Source: Chloroflexota bacterium (GTDB taxonomy: Bacteria > Chloroflexota > Anaerolineae > DTLA01). Taken from it: a DNA stretch of 64,000 nucleotides. Of the stretch, positions 10,574 to 28,761 are shown in pieces; the first letter of the stretch is position 1, and each line of letters begins with the position of its first letter. The stretch lies in assembly GCA_014874485.1 (NCBI GenBank), contig JADBJK010000011.1, positions 79,636-143,635 of the forward strand. Direction: 5' to 3'. The notes beneath the pieces were generated by a model, which was not told the origin of the DNA, did not search any database, and was given only the letters and a program-made list of their open reading frames with translations. A program made the translations under genes and the position numbers.

Positions 10574-10921
10574 CTAGGCCTCTCCGCGCGGGCTAAGCAC
10601 TACCGTGATGTGCGACGAACGCCGAATAATCGGTTTGAAGCGACCCCTCGCGCCAAATCTCCGCCAGCGGCGGCTCGGCGCTTCGTCCACGAATATCTTC
10701 GCAATGTACAGGTCGTCGCGCGACAATTCCATGTTCTCCTCGGCGTTCGCAATGGCCGAGCGGATGACCTTGGCCACCGGCTTGGCCGCCGCCTGGGGCA
10801 TGAACTTCAGCCGCGCCAATGCCTCATCGGCTCCCAGCCCGCGCACCTGGTTCGCCACCAGTCGCGCCTTCAGGGGGGATACCCCGCTGTATTTCAGTAC
10901 CGCTCTCACTTCAAAGTCCAT
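10574..10921 (-). CDS. rplV: 50S ribosomal protein L22
   Basis: Tunnel-lining protein with a beta-hairpin reaching into the exit tunnel. 115 residues from ATG 10921 (MDFEVRAVLKYSGVSPLKAR), which has AGAGG about 8 nt upstream; an ATG six codons earlier (10939) has no Shine-Dalgarno. The hairpin region RRWRRFGARGRFKPIIRRSS is intact. Key assembly motif AIANAEENM is present. Confidence 0.95.
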   Translation of the reverse strand: MDFEVRAVLKYSGVSPLKARLVANQVRGLGADEALARLKFMPQAAAKPVAKVIRSAIANAEENMELSRDDLYIAKIFVDEAPSRRWRRFGARGRFKPIIRRSSHITVVLSPRGEA

Positions 10922-10978
10922 TCTCGCAACCTCTGCCATGCAATCTGTCGGACAGCCGCACAGGACTCCGGCCCGACG

Positions 10979-11266
10979 CTACCCGGTCTTGACCTTCGTG
11001 CCCTTCTCTTTGTACGAGTGGCCACGGAACAGCCGCGTGGGCGCGAACTCGCCCAACTTGTGCCCCACCATGTTCTCGGTGATGTACACGGGCACGTGCC
11101 GACGGCCGTTGTGCACCGCGATCGTGTGCCCCACCATCTGGGGGAAGATCGTGGACGCGCGCGACCAGGTCTTGATCACCTTCTTCTCGCCGCTCTTGTT
11201 CATCTCCTCAATCCGCTTGAGGAGTTTGGGATCTACATAAGGGCCTTTCTTCAAAGACCTAGACAC
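10979..11266 (-). CDS. rpsS: 30S ribosomal protein S19
   Basis: 95-residue head protein near S13. Starts with GTG after GGAGGTG. Signature sequences are [20 protein letters not shown] and the conserved [20 protein letters not shown] followed by [11 protein letters not shown]. Lies between rplB and rplV. Confidence 0.98.
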   Translation of the reverse strand: MSRSLKKGPYVDPKLLKRIEEMNKSGEKKVIKTWSRASTIFPQMVGHTIAVHNGRRHVPVYITENMVGHKLGEFAPTRLFRGHSYKEKGTKVKTG

Positions 11267-11296
11267 TGTTCACCTCCAGCAAATGCCTAACTGCGA

Positions 11297-12130
11297 CTAC
11301 CGCTTCTTGGTGCGGCGGCGAACGATCATGGGATCGGTCCGCTTGTTGCGCCGCGTCTTGTAGCCCAGGGTGGGCTTGCCCCACGGCGTCTTGGGGCCGG
11401 GCATGCCGATGGGCGAGCGGCCCTCACCACCACCGTGCGGGTGATCCCTCGGCGTCATCGCAGACCCGCGCACGTGCGGCTTGCGCCCCAGCCAGCGCTT
11501 GCGACCCGCCTTGCCCAGGCTGATGTTGGAGTGGTCGGTGTTTCCCACCTGGCCGATGGTCGCCTTGCAGGCCTGAGCCACCAGGCGCATCTCGCCCGAA
11601 GGCAGGCGAATCTGGGCGTAGTCGCCTTCCTTGGCCAGCAACTGGGCCGCCGCGCCTGCGGAGCGCACCAATTGCCCGCCGCGCCCAGGGTACAACTCAA
11701 TGTTGTGAATCAACGTACCCAGAGGGATATTCGCGATGGGCAGCGCATTGCCAGGGCGAATCTCCGCGTCGGGCCCCGACATGACCGTCTGCCCCACCAT
11801 CAGGCCGATGGGCGCGATGATGTACCGCCGCTCGCCGTCCGCGTACAGCAGCAGGGCGATGCGCGCCGAGCGGTTCGGGTCGTACTCAATGGACTCCACC
11901 TTCGCGGGCACGCCGTCCTTGTCCCGTCGGAAGTCTATGACCCGGTACATGCGCTTGTGGCCACCGCCCCTGTGGCGCACGGTAACGCGCCCGTACACGT
12001 TGCGGCCCGCCGTCTTGCGCAGCGGCTGCAACAGGCTTCGCTCGGGCTCCTCCCGCGTGATCTCCTCAAATGTTGAGACTGACATCCCCCGCCTGCCCGG
12101 CGAGGTCGGCTTGTAAATCTTAATCCCCAT
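11297..12130 (-). CDS. rplB: 50S ribosomal protein L2
   Basis: Large rRNA-binding protein close to the peptidyl transferase centre, needed for subunit joining. 277 residues with the N-terminal [18 protein letters not shown], the [14 protein letters not shown] motif, and the C-terminal loop [20 protein letters not shown] containing the conserved histidine region. Standard position between rplW and rpsS. Confidence 0.98.
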   Translation of the reverse strand: MGIKIYKPTSPGRRGMSVSTFEEITREEPERSLLQPLRKTAGRNVYGRVTVRHRGGGHKRMYRVIDFRRDKDGVPAKVESIEYDPNRSARIALLLYADGERRYIIAPIGLMVGQTVMSGPDAEIRPGNALPIANIPLGTLIHNIELYPGRGGQLVRSAGAAAQLLAKEGDYAQIRLPSGEMRLVAQACKATIGQVGNTDHSNISLGKAGRKRWLGRKPHVRGSAMTPRDHPHGGGEGRSPIGMPGPKTPWGKPTLGYKTRRNKRTDPMIVRRRTKKR

Positions 12131-12170
12131 GGAAACCCCTCACGGATTCATGATTCTGGGCGGCTGACCG

Positions 12171-12458
12171 CTACACGCCTTCAAAGAACGTGATCTTGTC
12201 GCCCGGGGCCAGCGTTACAATTGCCTTCTTCCAGGCCGATTGCGAGATAACCTTGCGGCGGCCGTAGCGCCCCATCGTCGCGGGGACGTTGATGATGTTC
12301 ACGTCCACCACCCTGACGTTGAAGGCGGCCTCCACAGCCTGCTTCACCATGATCTTGGTCGCCCGCCGATCCACCTCAAAGACGTACTTGGATTGCTCGC
12401 GCATCGCATCCGATTTCTCGGTGAGCACCGGGCGTCGCAACACTTCGTAGATATTCAT
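12171..12458 (-). CDS. rplW: 50S ribosomal protein L23
   Basis: Exit-tunnel protein, docking site of trigger factor and SRP. 95 residues from ATG 12458 (MNIYEVLRRPVLTEKSDAMR). The frame can be opened to 12494, but that would overlap rplD and lacks homology. The loop VNIINVPATMGRYGRRKVIS is typical. Confidence 0.96.
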   Translation of the reverse strand: MNIYEVLRRPVLTEKSDAMREQSKYVFEVDRRATKIMVKQAVEAAFNVRVVDVNIINVPATMGRYGRRKVISQSAWKKAIVTLAPGDKITFFEGV

Positions 12459-12474
12459 GCTCTCAACCCCTTCG

Positions 12475-13095
12475 CTAGCCCAGGAATGACTCAATGGTCT
12501 GAATGGCCGAGACGGGCATCACCACGTAGTCATACGTGAGCAGGTCGCGCACGTTGAGGTACTGCGCCCGCAGCGTCTTCACATCGGGCAGGTTGCGCGC
12601 CGACAGTTCCACCGTCTCGTTCCGCTCCGGCAGCAGGATCAGCGCCGAGCCGCCGCCCGCCAGGTTATCCACCACCTGCCGCATGACCTTGGCCTTCGGC
12701 TCATCCAGGTTCAGGTCCTGCACCACGATAATCTGCTCCTCGGCCGCCTTCGCCGAAAGGGCGCTGCGCAGCGCCAGTCGGCGCATCTTGCGCGGCATGG
12801 CCTGCGCGTAACTGCGCGGGTGCGGGCCGAATACGATGCCGCCCTTGCGCCAGTGCGGGGCGCGGATGCTCCCCTGGCGTGCGCGGCCCGTGCCCTTCTG
12901 CCGCCAGGGCTTCTTCCCGCCGCCGCTCACCTCCGCCCGGGTCTTCGTGTCCGAGGTGCCCAGGCGGGCGTTGGCCAGTTGGCGCAGCAGTGCCTGGTGC
13001 AGCACCGGCTCGTGAATCGGCGCGGCAAAAATGTCATCGCGCAGTTCCACTTCGCCGACAATTTCGCCTTCCAGATTTCGCAACGGAACCAACAT
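12475..13095 (-). CDS. rplD: 50S ribosomal protein L4
   Basis: Tunnel-constriction protein; in E. coli also the S10-operon attenuator. 206 residues. The extended internal loop is visible: [20 protein letters not shown] followed by [20 protein letters not shown] precedes the ATG. Lies between rplC and rplW. Confidence 0.97.
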   Translation of the reverse strand: MLVPLRNLEGEIVGEVELRDDIFAAPIHEPVLHQALLRQLANARLGTSDTKTRAEVSGGGKKPWRQKGTGRARQGSIRAPHWRKGGIVFGPHPRSYAQAMPRKMRRLALRSALSAKAAEEQIIVVQDLNLDEPKAKVMRQVVDNLAGGGSALILLPERNETVELSARNLPDVKTLRAQYLNVRDLLTYDYVVMPVSAIQTIESFLG

Positions 13096-13161
13096 CTCTA
13101 TCCTACTCCTTGTCAGTCAGAGCGCGCTTGGCACTTCCGCGCCCCTCCTGAGGTCAGATTG

Positions 13162-13791
13162 CTATTGCTTCACGGCCTCGCGGATGAGCACCAGGCCATT
13201 CTTCGCGCCCGGCACGGCCCCGCGCACCAGCAGCAGATTGCGCTCGGGGTCCACCATGACGACCTGCAAGTTCTGCACCGTGCTGGTGTGGTTGCCCATG
13301 TGCCCCGCCATGCGCGTGCCCTTGTACACCCGACCAGGCGTCGTGCCCGAGCCGATGGAACCAGGCGCCCGATGCCGATCCGACTGACCGTGCGTCGCAG
13401 GCCCGCCGGCAAACCCGTGCCGCTTGACAACGCCGGCAAACCCCCGGCCCTTGGACAGGCCCGTGATGTCCACCTTGTCGCCGGGCTTGAACAGGTCCAC
13501 CAGCAGTTTCTGCCCCACTTCATACCCGCTCACGTCCGACATCCGCAACTCGCGCAGGTGTCGCAGAGGGGGCAGGTTCACCTTCTTCAGCCGCATCCAT
13601 TCGGGCCGGGTCAGTTTGCGCTGCTCGGTCTCCTCAAACCCGATCTGGATCGCGGAGTACCCGTCCGTCTCCACGGTCTTCTTCTGCGTTACGTAGCAGG
13701 GCCCCGCTTCTATGACCGTAACGGGAATCACCTTACCCGACTCGTCAAAGATGCGAGTCATTCCCAGTTTTCTTCCGAGTAATCCTTTCAT
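13162..13791 (-). CDS. rplC: 50S ribosomal protein L3
   Basis: Early assembly protein with an extension reaching the peptidyl transferase centre. 209 residues from ATG 13791 ([20 protein letters not shown]); GAGGAG is just upstream. The central RNA-contacting loop with [20 protein letters not shown] is conserved. It follows rpsJ by 85 nt, in which I see no clear promoter. Confidence 0.97.
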   Translation of the reverse strand: MKGLLGRKLGMTRIFDESGKVIPVTVIEAGPCYVTQKKTVETDGYSAIQIGFEETEQRKLTRPEWMRLKKVNLPPLRHLRELRMSDVSGYEVGQKLLVDLFKPGDKVDITGLSKGRGFAGVVKRHGFAGGPATHGQSDRHRAPGSIGSGTTPGRVYKGTRMAGHMGNHTSTVQNLQVVMVDPERNLLLVRGAVPGAKNGLVLIREAVKQ

Positions 13792-13876
13792 ACCACTCCT
13801 CACCAGACACTGCCCTTGCGTACAATGACAATAAGTCCTGTTTCTCGGCAGCGGTGTCCTAAGAGTTGCGCCGGGC

Positions 13877-14185
13877 CTACAGTTTGATCTCCACGTCCAC
13901 GCCGGCCGGCAGGTTCAAACGCATCAGCGTGTCAATCGTCTTGGATCCGGGGTCTATCACGTCCACCAGCCGCTTGTGAGTGCGAATCTCAAACTGCTCG
14001 CGCGAATCCTTGTCCACAAACGGGCTGCGCTGCACCACAAACCGCTCTATTTTGGTCGGCAAGGGAACCGGCCCCACCACCACGGCACCGGTGCGCTCGG
14101 CCGTCTCCACAATTTGCCGGACCGACTGATCCAGGACGCGATGGTCATACGCTTTGATGCGAATTCGGATTCTTTGCTTCGCCAT
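13877..14185 (-). CDS. rpsJ: 30S ribosomal protein S10
   Basis: First gene of the S10 block; also partner of NusB in antitermination. 102 residues from ATG 14185 ([20 protein letters not shown]), with GGGGAG 8 nt upstream. C-terminal [20 protein letters not shown] is the family signature. A GC-rich hairpin (14205-14236) lies immediately before its Shine-Dalgarno. Confidence 0.98.
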   Translation of the reverse strand: MAKQRIRIRIKAYDHRVLDQSVRQIVETAERTGAVVVGPVPLPTKIERFVVQRSPFVDKDSREQFEIRTHKRLVDVIDPGSKTIDTLMRLNLPAGVDVEIKL

Positions 14186-14204
14186 GTATCCCACTCCCCA
14201 CAAG

Positions 14205-14236
14205 GGTCGGGGATAGAGGTTGCTCTACCCCCGACC
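14205..14236 (-). promoter_or_regulatory. Perfect 14-bp hairpin between tuf and rpsJ
   Basis: On the minus-strand transcript, GGTCGGGGGTAGAG pairs with CTCTATCCCCGACC around a CAAC tetraloop (one G-U pair). It lies 17 nt after the tuf stop and its foot abuts the rpsJ Shine-Dalgarno. No U-tract follows, so it is not a classical terminator; a processing, attenuation or mRNA-stability role at the str/S10 junction is inference. Confidence 0.6.
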
Positions 14237-14253
14237 TCAGATTGCCAGCAAAC

Positions 14254-15456
<1,203 letters not shown>

Positions 15457-15492
15457 TCTGGACTCCTTTCTCTATCTCTGTACGACTTGTCA

Positions 15493-17559
15493 TTATCTCA
15501 CCAGTATCCTATCGGCTGTTTCCTTGGACACCTCGGCATAATGGTCAAATTCCATCGTGAAGGTGCCGCGCCCCTGGGTCATGGACCGCAACTCGGTCGC
15601 GTACCCGAACATCTCCGACAGCGGGACGAAGACGCGAATCGCCTGTAGGTCGCCGCGGCGCTCTATCCCCTCAATCTGCGCCTTCCGCTGGTTTAGGTTG
15701 CCGATGACGTCGCCCATGAACTCCTCCGGCGTAACGACTTCCACCTTCATCACCGGTTCCAGCAGGATGGGGCCTGCCTTCTCTACCCCATCGCGCACGG
15801 CCATGGACGCCGCCACCTGGAAGGCCAACTCTGTGGAGATTTCGGGGTCATACGACCCGTCCACCAGCGTGAACTTCACATCCACCAGTGGATACCCGGC
15901 CAGCACGCCGCTGCTCGCCGCGTCCATCACGCCGCGCTCTACCGCGGGGATGAACTCCTTCGGGATGGCGCCGAACTTGATTTTGCTGTCAAAGATCACG
16001 CCCTGCCCCTGGCCCGCCGGCTCTATGTCCAGCCACACGTGCCCGTACTGGCTCTTCGTCCCCATCTGGCGGACGAACTTGCCCTCGGAGCGCACGGCCT
16101 TGGTGATCGTCTCGCGGTAGGCCACCTGCGGGCGACCCACCTTCGCCCCCACGTGAAACTCCCGCACAAGCCGGTCTACCAGCACCTCCAGGTGCAACTC
16201 ACCCATCCCCGAAATCAGCGTCTGGCCTGTGTTCTCGTCCACCTTGACGCTGAAGGTGGGGTCCTCGTCGGCGAGGGCCTGGAGCGCCTGCCCCAGTTTC
16301 TCCTCGTCCGCCTTGGTCTTGGGCTCAATCGCCACCGAGATGACCGGCTCCGGGAACTTGATCTTCTCCAGGAGCAGCGGGGCGTGGAACGCGCACAGCG
16401 TGTCGCCGGTGTAGGTCTCCTTCAGCCCCAGCAGGCCCACGATGTCGCCCGCGTAGGCCTCTTGCATGTCCTCGCGGCGGTTGGCGTACATCCGCAGGAC
16501 ACGCCCCACGCGCTCCTTGGCGTTGCGGCTCGCGTTGCGCACCTGAGCGCCCACCGTGATCTTGCCCGAGTACACCCTCACATACGCCAGCCGCCCCACG
16601 TAGGGGTCGGTGGCGATCTTGAAGGCCAGGGCCGCCAGCGGTTCCTGCTCGTCGGCCCGGCGCGAGACCGTCTCGCCCGAGCGCGGGTCCACCCCCGTTA
16701 CGGCCGGGATGTCCACCGGCGAGGGCAGGTACCAGACGATGGCATCCAGCAGCGGCTGCACGCCCTTGTTGCGCAGCGCCGCCCCGCACAGCACGGGGAC
16801 GAGCGCGCCCTTCAGCGTGGCCTGGCGCAGCGCCGCGCGGATTTCCTCCGGGCTGATCGGCTCCCCTTCCAGGTATTTGACCATGAGATGATCGTCGTGC
16901 TCCGCCGCCTGCTCCAGCAGGACCTCCCGGTAGTGCTCGGCCTGTTCCTTCAGGTCATCCGGAATCTCCCGTCGGGCGGCCACCGTGCCCAGGTCATCCT
17001 CGTAGATGATGGCCTGATTCTCCACCAGGTCCACCATCCCGACGAACGTCTCTGAGACGCCGATGGGAATCTGCACCGCCACCGGGTTGGCCGAGAGCCG
17101 GTCTCGGATCATCTCAATCGTGTGCCAGAAATCGGCACCGATTCGGTCCATCTTGTTAACGAAACAGATGCGGGGCACGTGATACCGGTCCGCCTGCCTC
17201 CAGACGGTTTCGGACTGCGGTTCCACCCCGCTCACGGCGTCAAACACGACGACGCCGCCATCCAGCACGCGAAGGCTTCGCTGCACCTCCGCGGTGAAAT
17301 CAATGTGTCCGGGTGTATCAATGATGTTAATCTGGTGATCCAGCCAGTAACAGGTTACGGCTGCCGACTGGATGGTGATGCCGCGTTCCCGCTCCTGCTG
17401 CATCCAGTCTGTAACGGTCGTGCCGTCGTCCACGTTGCCCATTCGGTGCGTGCGCCCCGTATAGAACAGGATGCGCTCGGTGGTCGTGGTCTTCCCAGCG
17501 TCAATGTGGGCGATGATGCCGATATTCCGGATCCGCGCTAAAGGAACGTCCCTGGGCAT
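15493..17559 (-). CDS. fusA: Elongation factor G
   Basis: Translocation GTPase. 688 residues: P-loop AHIDAGKT (17-24), switch I with [33 protein letters not shown], domain II, and domain IV loop ([20 protein letters not shown] region and [20 protein letters not shown]). It sits between rpsG and tuf, so this is the housekeeping EF-G rather than an EF-G2 paralogue. Confidence 0.98.
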   Translation of the reverse strand: MPRDVPLARIRNIGIIAHIDAGKTTTTERILFYTGRTHRMGNVDDGTTVTDWMQQERERGITIQSAAVTCYWLDHQINIIDTPGHIDFTAEVQRSLRVLDGGVVVFDAVSGVEPQSETVWRQADRYHVPRICFVNKMDRIGADFWHTIEMIRDRLSANPVAVQIPIGVSETFVGMVDLVENQAIIYEDDLGTVAARREIPDDLKEQAEHYREVLLEQAAEHDDHLMVKYLEGEPISPEEIRAALRQATLKGALVPVLCGAALRNKGVQPLLDAIVWYLPSPVDIPAVTGVDPRSGETVSRRADEQEPLAALAFKIATDPYVGRLAYVRVYSGKITVGAQVRNASRNAKERVGRVLRMYANRREDMQEAYAGDIVGLLGLKETYTGDTLCAFHAPLLLEKIKFPEPVISVAIEPKTKADEEKLGQALQALADEDPTFSVKVDENTGQTLISGMGELHLEVLVDRLVREFHVGAKVGRPQVAYRETITKAVRSEGKFVRQMGTKSQYGHVWLDIEPAGQGQGVIFDSKIKFGAIPKEFIPAVERGVMDAASSGVLAGYPLVDVKFTLVDGSYDPEISTELAFQVAASMAVRDGVEKAGPILLEPVMKVEVVTPEEFMGDVIGNLNQRKAQIEGIERRGDLQAIRVFVPLSEMFGYATELRSMTQGRGTFTMEFDHYAEVSKETADRILVR

Positions 17560-17606
17560 ATCCCAACCACCTGGGCCTCGCGCCGTCGGTAACCGAGTCT
17601 CCTCCC

Positions 17607-18077
17607 CTACCAGCGGTAGTGCGCAAACGCCCTGTTGGACTCGGCCATCTTGTGGGTGTCTTCCTTCTTCTTGATGGTGGCACCCTCACCCTTGTAAGCA
17701 TCCAAAATCTCGGCGGCCAACTTCTCGGCCATGGAGCGGCCCGACCGCTTGCGCGCCGATTCCAGAAGCCAGCGCATCGCCAGCGACGGCCGCAGGTGCT
17801 CTGGAATCTCCACGGGCACCTGATACGTCGCGCCGCCAACCCGCCGCGGCTTGACGTACAGCACCGGCATGGCGTTGTTCAGCGCCTTCTCAAAAACCTC
17901 CAGCGGATTGGTGTGTGTCCGCTCTTCAATGAGGTTGAAACTATCGTAAACAATGCGCAGGGCCGTGCTCTTCTTCCCGCGTCGCATTACGTGGTTGACA
18001 AAGCGGCCGATCATTTCGCTGTTGTACCGCGGATCGGGTTCCACAGGCCGCCGCGCCGGACGATACCTTCTAGGCAT
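17607..18077 (-). CDS. rpsG: 30S ribosomal protein S7
   Basis: Primary head-assembly protein and str-operon repressor in E. coli. 156 residues, [20 protein letters not shown], with [20 protein letters not shown] and the C-terminal [26 protein letters not shown] precedes the ATG. It follows rpsL by 75 nt. Confidence 0.98.
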   Translation of the reverse strand: MPRRYRPARRPVEPDPRYNSEMIGRFVNHVMRRGKKSTALRIVYDSFNLIEERTHTNPLEVFEKALNNAMPVLYVKPRRVGGATYQVPVEIPEHLRPSLAMRWLLESARKRSGRSMAEKLAAEILDAYKGEGATIKKKEDTHKMAESNRAFAHYRW

Positions 18078-18152
18078 TCCTCAAACCCTCCAACTAGACT
18101 TCGCGCTCCCGAATCCTCTCGCTGGCGGAGCGAACCGAAGGACTCGGCACTC

Positions 18153-18578
18153 CTACGCCGATTTGGCCTTGGGCCGCTTGGCGCCGTACTTGGAGCGCCC
18201 TTTCTTTCGGCCCTCCACGCCGGTGGCATCCAGCGCACCGCGCACGATGTGGTAGCGCACGCCGGGCAAGTCCTTCACGCGGCCGCCGCGAACCAGCACC
18301 ATGGAGTGCTCCTGAAGGGTGTGCCCCTCGCCCGGGATGTAGGCGGTTACCTCAATCCCGTTGGTCAGGCGCACCCTGGCGATCTTGCGCAGGGCCGAAT
18401 TGGGCTTCTTCGGCGTCATGGTGCGGACCACCGTGCAAACGCCGCGCTTCTGGGGCGAGCCTTTGCCGCTCGTCATCTTGCGCTTCAGCGCGTTGTACGT
18501 GTACCGCAGCGCAGGAGCCTTGCTCTTCTTGGTCTTCTCCGTCCGCCCTTTTCTCACGAGTTGATTGATGGTCGGCAA
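18153..18578 (-). CDS. rpsL: 30S ribosomal protein S12
   Basis: Decoding-centre protein, target of streptomycin-resistance mutations. 141 residues starting with TTG (GGGAGG 7-8 nt upstream), [20 protein letters not shown]. The decoding loop [17 protein letters not shown] and the [20 protein letters not shown] loop with the PGVRYH segment are intact. First gene of the str block; the 224 nt upstream hold a promoter and a structured leader. Confidence 0.98.
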   Translation of the reverse strand: MPTINQLVRKGRTEKTKKSKAPALRYTYNALKRKMTSGKGSPQKRGVCTVVRTMTPKKPNSALRKIARVRLTNGIEVTAYIPGEGHTLQEHSMVLVRGGRVKDLPGVRYHIVRGALDATGVEGRKKGRSKYGAKRPKAKSA

Positions 18579-18637
18579 GTCTGAACCTCCCTAGGAACTC
18601 TTGAGCCAATCCTCATGTAACCTGTTTTTGGGCAAAA

Positions 18638-18709
18638 CAACAGCCGCCTCACCTGACGTGGGCACGAGACCTGATAAATCAGGCCCAACTTATGGTGACG
18701 TGGCTGCTG
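18638..18709 (-). ncRNA. Candidate structured 5' leader of rpsL-rpsG-fusA-tuf
   Basis: On the minus-strand RNA a 16-nt arm (18709-18694, CAGCAGCCACGTCACC) pairs with 18653-18638 (GGTGAGGCGGCTGTTG), 13 of 16 positions including one G-U. Inside it TGGGC pairs with GCCCA, and inside that CTGA-TTTA-TCAG forms an apical hairpin. The 3' arm (CTGTTG) can alternatively pair with AAAAACAG just downstream, so two mutually exclusive folds exist. The leader stem contains one of the four GTSAC words of the window. Function as an r-protein or S7/S12-type attenuator is inference; I do not recognise a named family. Confidence 0.5.
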
Positions 18710-18781
18710 CATCCAGGACCCAGCGACGATCTCTTTTTCGCTCTTCCGAGCGGATCACGCTATTTGGGCCCGCGAAAAGTC

Positions 18782-18802
18782 AATATACCACACCTTCTCT
18801 AT

Positions 18803-18810
<8 letters not shown>
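18782..18810 (-). promoter_or_regulatory. Promoter of the str block (TTGACT-N17-TATATT)
   Basis: The -35 box TTGACT (18810-18805) overlaps the last codons and stop of rpoC; the -10 box TATATT is at 18787-18782 with an exact 17-nt spacer. The predicted start near 18775 gives a leader of about 197 nt before rpsL. This lets the ribosomal genes be transcribed independently of rpoBC. Confidence 0.7.
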
Positions 18811-23047
<4,237 letters not shown>

Positions 23048-23057
23048 TTATGCCCTC

Positions 23058-26876
<3,819 letters not shown>

Positions 26877-27253
26877 GCACATTCGCTCCTTCACGATAGG
26901 TTACGCATTTGGGTCGCGCACGGCTCTCCGTCGCAGACGAAAGACCGCACGCCACACGAACGGCTAGCGGGGACCTGTATCTCGGGAACGCCTGTGGGGA
27001 GCACGACCGAAGGTCGCGCCGCACGAATCCAACGCAGCGCAAAACCCCGGCTCTCGCCCATCCCTGCCCTAGGGTCATCCATATCACCCTCCGCGCAACG
27101 CAAGCGCAATCGGAGAGCGACCTTGCCCGCATCTTTGCAGGGAACCGAACCGGGGATAAAATACCGCCGCGCGCCCTGGAACAGAAATCAAAACCTAACC
27201 GTCCCTGGATTCCACACGAGAACGCACAGGTGTACCTGGCCCACTTGCCGCAA
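26877..27253 (-). promoter_or_regulatory. Long 5' leader of rpoB
   Basis: About 377 nt lie between the predicted transcription start near 27253 and the rpoB ATG, with no convincing open frame. At least one strong hairpin is visible: GCGCGACC-TTC-GGTCGTGC (27001-27019). In other bacteria rpoBC is controlled from long leaders with L10 or L12 binding or processing; here rplJL is absent and the structure is unassigned. Confidence 0.45.
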
Positions 27254-27259
27254 CTTCCC

Positions 27260-27288
27260 ATTATAGCAAAATGCCAATGGCGTGTCAA
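27260..27288 (-). promoter_or_regulatory. rpoBC promoter, perfect consensus (TTGACA-N17-TATAAT)
   Basis: -35 TTGACA at 27288-27283 and -10 TATAAT at 27265-27260, spacer exactly 17 nt. All twelve consensus bases match the sigma-70/A-type housekeeping promoter, fitting one of the most heavily transcribed units of the genome. Confidence 0.85.
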
Positions 27289-27373
27289 ATTGAACCTGCC
27301 GAAAATTCAATTTCGCCCCGTGGCCGCCGGTCGGCGCGGGCAGCCGGTGCACTCCCGTCGTACCGAGAGCGCG

Positions 27374-27596
27374 GGTGCGTTTCAGTTTGGCGGCAAGGCT
27401 GCTGCAATGGCCGCCTCTTTCGCCGCCTGACGTAGGGCGATCGGTGTGCTTGACCCCACCTAACCCCTCCCACACCCTCCCCTTTCCTCTCCGCGGGCGG
27501 AGAGGAAAGGGGAGGGCCGGGGTGGGGATAGGTGAGGTAGATTCCGCTCGCCAATCTAATGATGTTCGGTCATTCCGCCCCAAAATTGAAATGCGC
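27374..27596. mobile_element. MITE-like palindromic element, copy 1 (older)
   Basis: 223 bp between the divergent rpoB and rnpB promoters. Imperfect terminal inverted repeats (GGTGCGTTTCAGTTTGGCGG and CGCCCCAAAATTGAAATGCG), flanks AAGGCTGCTGCAATGG and GATGTTCGGTCATT shared with copy 2, and a core (27456-27537) containing a near-perfect hairpin with an 18-bp stem CCTCCCCTTTCCTCTCCG. Candidate target duplication gagagcgcg / tcgagcgcg (7 of 9). No transposase; non-autonomous. Compared with copy 2 the outer arms of the core hairpin are exchanged. The whole gap 26877-27650 holds only this element, the rpoB leader and the two promoters. Confidence 0.8.
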
Positions 27597-27612
27597 TCGA
27601 GCGCGCACCCAT

Positions 27613-27641
27613 TTGACATTCTCCGCCCTCCCTGTTATCAT
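27613..27641 (+). promoter_or_regulatory. rnpB promoter (TTGACA-N17-TATCAT)
   Basis: -35 TTGACA at 27613-27618, -10 TATCAT at 27636-27641, spacer exactly 17 nt. The predicted start about 7 nt downstream coincides with the 5' end of the RNase P RNA helix P1 at 27651. Confidence 0.85.
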
Positions 27642-27650
27642 TAGTGTGTG

Positions 27651-28030
27651 CCCAAGCAGGTCGGGCGGTCGCGGTTGGATTCGTCCAACCGAGGAAAGTC
27701 CGAGCTCCACAGAGCACGGTGCTGGATAGCGTCCAGGCGGGGTGACCCGACGGAAAGTGCCACAGAAAACAACCGCCTTCGCCGCCTCGCGGCGGAGGTC
27801 AGGGTGAAAAGGTGGTGTAAGAGACCACCAGCAGCCCGGGCGACCGGGCTGGCTAGGCAAACCCCACCGGGAGCAAGACCAAATAGGAGGGCAAGGCGGC
27901 TCTGCCGCCAGCAGGCTGCTCGTCTGCGCCCTTGGGTAGGTCGCTAGAGGTGGCAGGTAACTGCCACCCCAGATAGATGATCGCCGGCCGCTCCTGCGGC
28001 TACAGAACTCGGCTTACAGACCGGCTTGGG
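27651..28030 (+). ncRNA. rnpB: RNase P RNA, bacterial class A
   Basis: Catalytic RNA that matures tRNA 5' ends. Conserved [21 protein letters not shown] near 27691 and the 3' signature ACAGAACTCGGCTTACAGA near 28002 are present. Helix P1 is formed by CCCAAGCAGGTC (27651-27662) and GACCGGCTTGGG (28019-28030), which sets both ends. The highly conserved AGCT inside CR-I and a GTGAC in a helix are among the very few such words in the window, consistent with RNA constraint. No strong terminator is seen downstream; 28031-28146 holds nothing recognisable. Confidence 0.96.
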
Positions 28031-28146
28031 CACAAACGCACCTTAACTCCGACGTCTGCCGACCTCTGGCCAGGGCAAAGCCGCTGCGCACATGTGAAGG
28101 ATGGGTGAAAAATGCAGGGTCTAATTTTAAAACTTCGCGCAGGGGC

Positions 28147-28175
28147 TTTACATATTCCATAAAGTGGTGTATAAT
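28147..28175 (+). promoter_or_regulatory. mraZ / dcw promoter (TTTACA-N17-TATAAT)
   Basis: -35 TTTACA at 28147-28152 and -10 TATAAT at 28170-28175 with a 17-nt spacer; predicted start near 28182. It drives the dcw cluster. The -10 box is embedded in a decameric repeat array. Confidence 0.8.
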
Positions 28176-28209
28176 GGGTCAAAGTGGGGCGTAGTAGAGG
28201 GCAAGTGGA
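28161..28209 (+). promoter_or_regulatory. Decameric repeat array, probable MraZ operator
   Basis: Successive 10-bp blocks read AAAGTGGTGT, ATAATGGGTC, AAAGTGGGGC, GTAGTAGAGG, then CAAGTGG one base later. AAAGTGG is the MraZ box reported in Mollicutes (AAAGTG[T/G] repeats), and other MraZ proteins bind short direct repeats upstream of mraZ. The -10 hexamer lies inside block 2, so binding should block RNA polymerase. Autoregulation is inferred from position and motif. Confidence 0.7.
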
Positions 28210-28299
28210 GCATTGGCCCACTGCAAGGGCCGACCAGGGCGGCATACCATGTTCACCAACGACAGCGCGCAGACAAACGACGAAGCAGACCGGTACACC

Positions 28300-28737
28300 A
28301 TGTTCCTCGGTGAGTACCTGCACACCGTTGACGAGAAAGGTCGGCTCACCATCCCGTCCAAGTACCGGGTCCACCTGGAAGATGGCATGGTCGCCACGCG
28401 CGGCCTTGACCGCTGCATCGTCGTGTACCCAATGAAGGTGTGGAAGGACCTGGTGGACAAAATCATGAGCCTGCCCTCCACGCCCCGGCCAACCCGCGAA
28501 TACGCGCGCCTAATCTTCTCTGCCGCGTCGGACCTCCGCGCTGACCGCCAGGGCCGCATCCTCATCCCCGCCGTCCTCTACAACTACGCTGAGATTGACT
28601 CCGAGGCGGTCATCGTCGGGATGAACAACCGGTTTGAGGTCTGGCAGCCCAAGCGGTGGGAAGAGCACAGGAAGGCCATGGAGCGCGACGCCGAGTTCAT
28701 CGCCGACAAACTGGCCGAACATGGCCTTGCCATATAG
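28300..28737 (+). CDS. mraZ: Transcriptional regulator MraZ
   Basis: DNA-binding AbrB-like protein that controls the dcw cluster. From ATG 28300 it has 145 residues, MFLGEYLHTVDEKGRLTIPS, which matches the family N-terminus. An in-frame ATG at 28249 would add 17 residues (MFTNDSAQTNDEADRYT); neither has a clear Shine-Dalgarno, so the family start is preferred. Two SpoVT/AbrB-like halves, the second with SDLRADRQGRILIPAVLYNY. First gene of the cluster, directly after its probable operator. Confidence 0.92.
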   Translation: MFLGEYLHTVDEKGRLTIPSKYRVHLEDGMVATRGLDRCIVVYPMKVWKDLVDKIMSLPSTPRPTREYARLIFSAASDLRADRQGRILIPAVLYNYAEIDSEAVIVGMNNRFEVWQPKRWEEHRKAMERDAEFIADKLAEHGLAI

Positions 28738-28761
28738 CGCGGCGCTGCCCGGAGGCCGCAC

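Noticed and set aside
18724..18760. Hairpin CGCTC-GGAA-GAGCG after rpoC as an rpoBC terminator
   Set aside because: The stem is only 5 bp and is followed by A residues, not T, on the transcribed strand.
28249..28299. Upstream ATG of mraZ at 28249
   Set aside because: It would add 17 residues not seen in the family; neither start has a good Shine-Dalgarno, so the family-consistent MFLGEY start was kept, with the longer form as an alternative.
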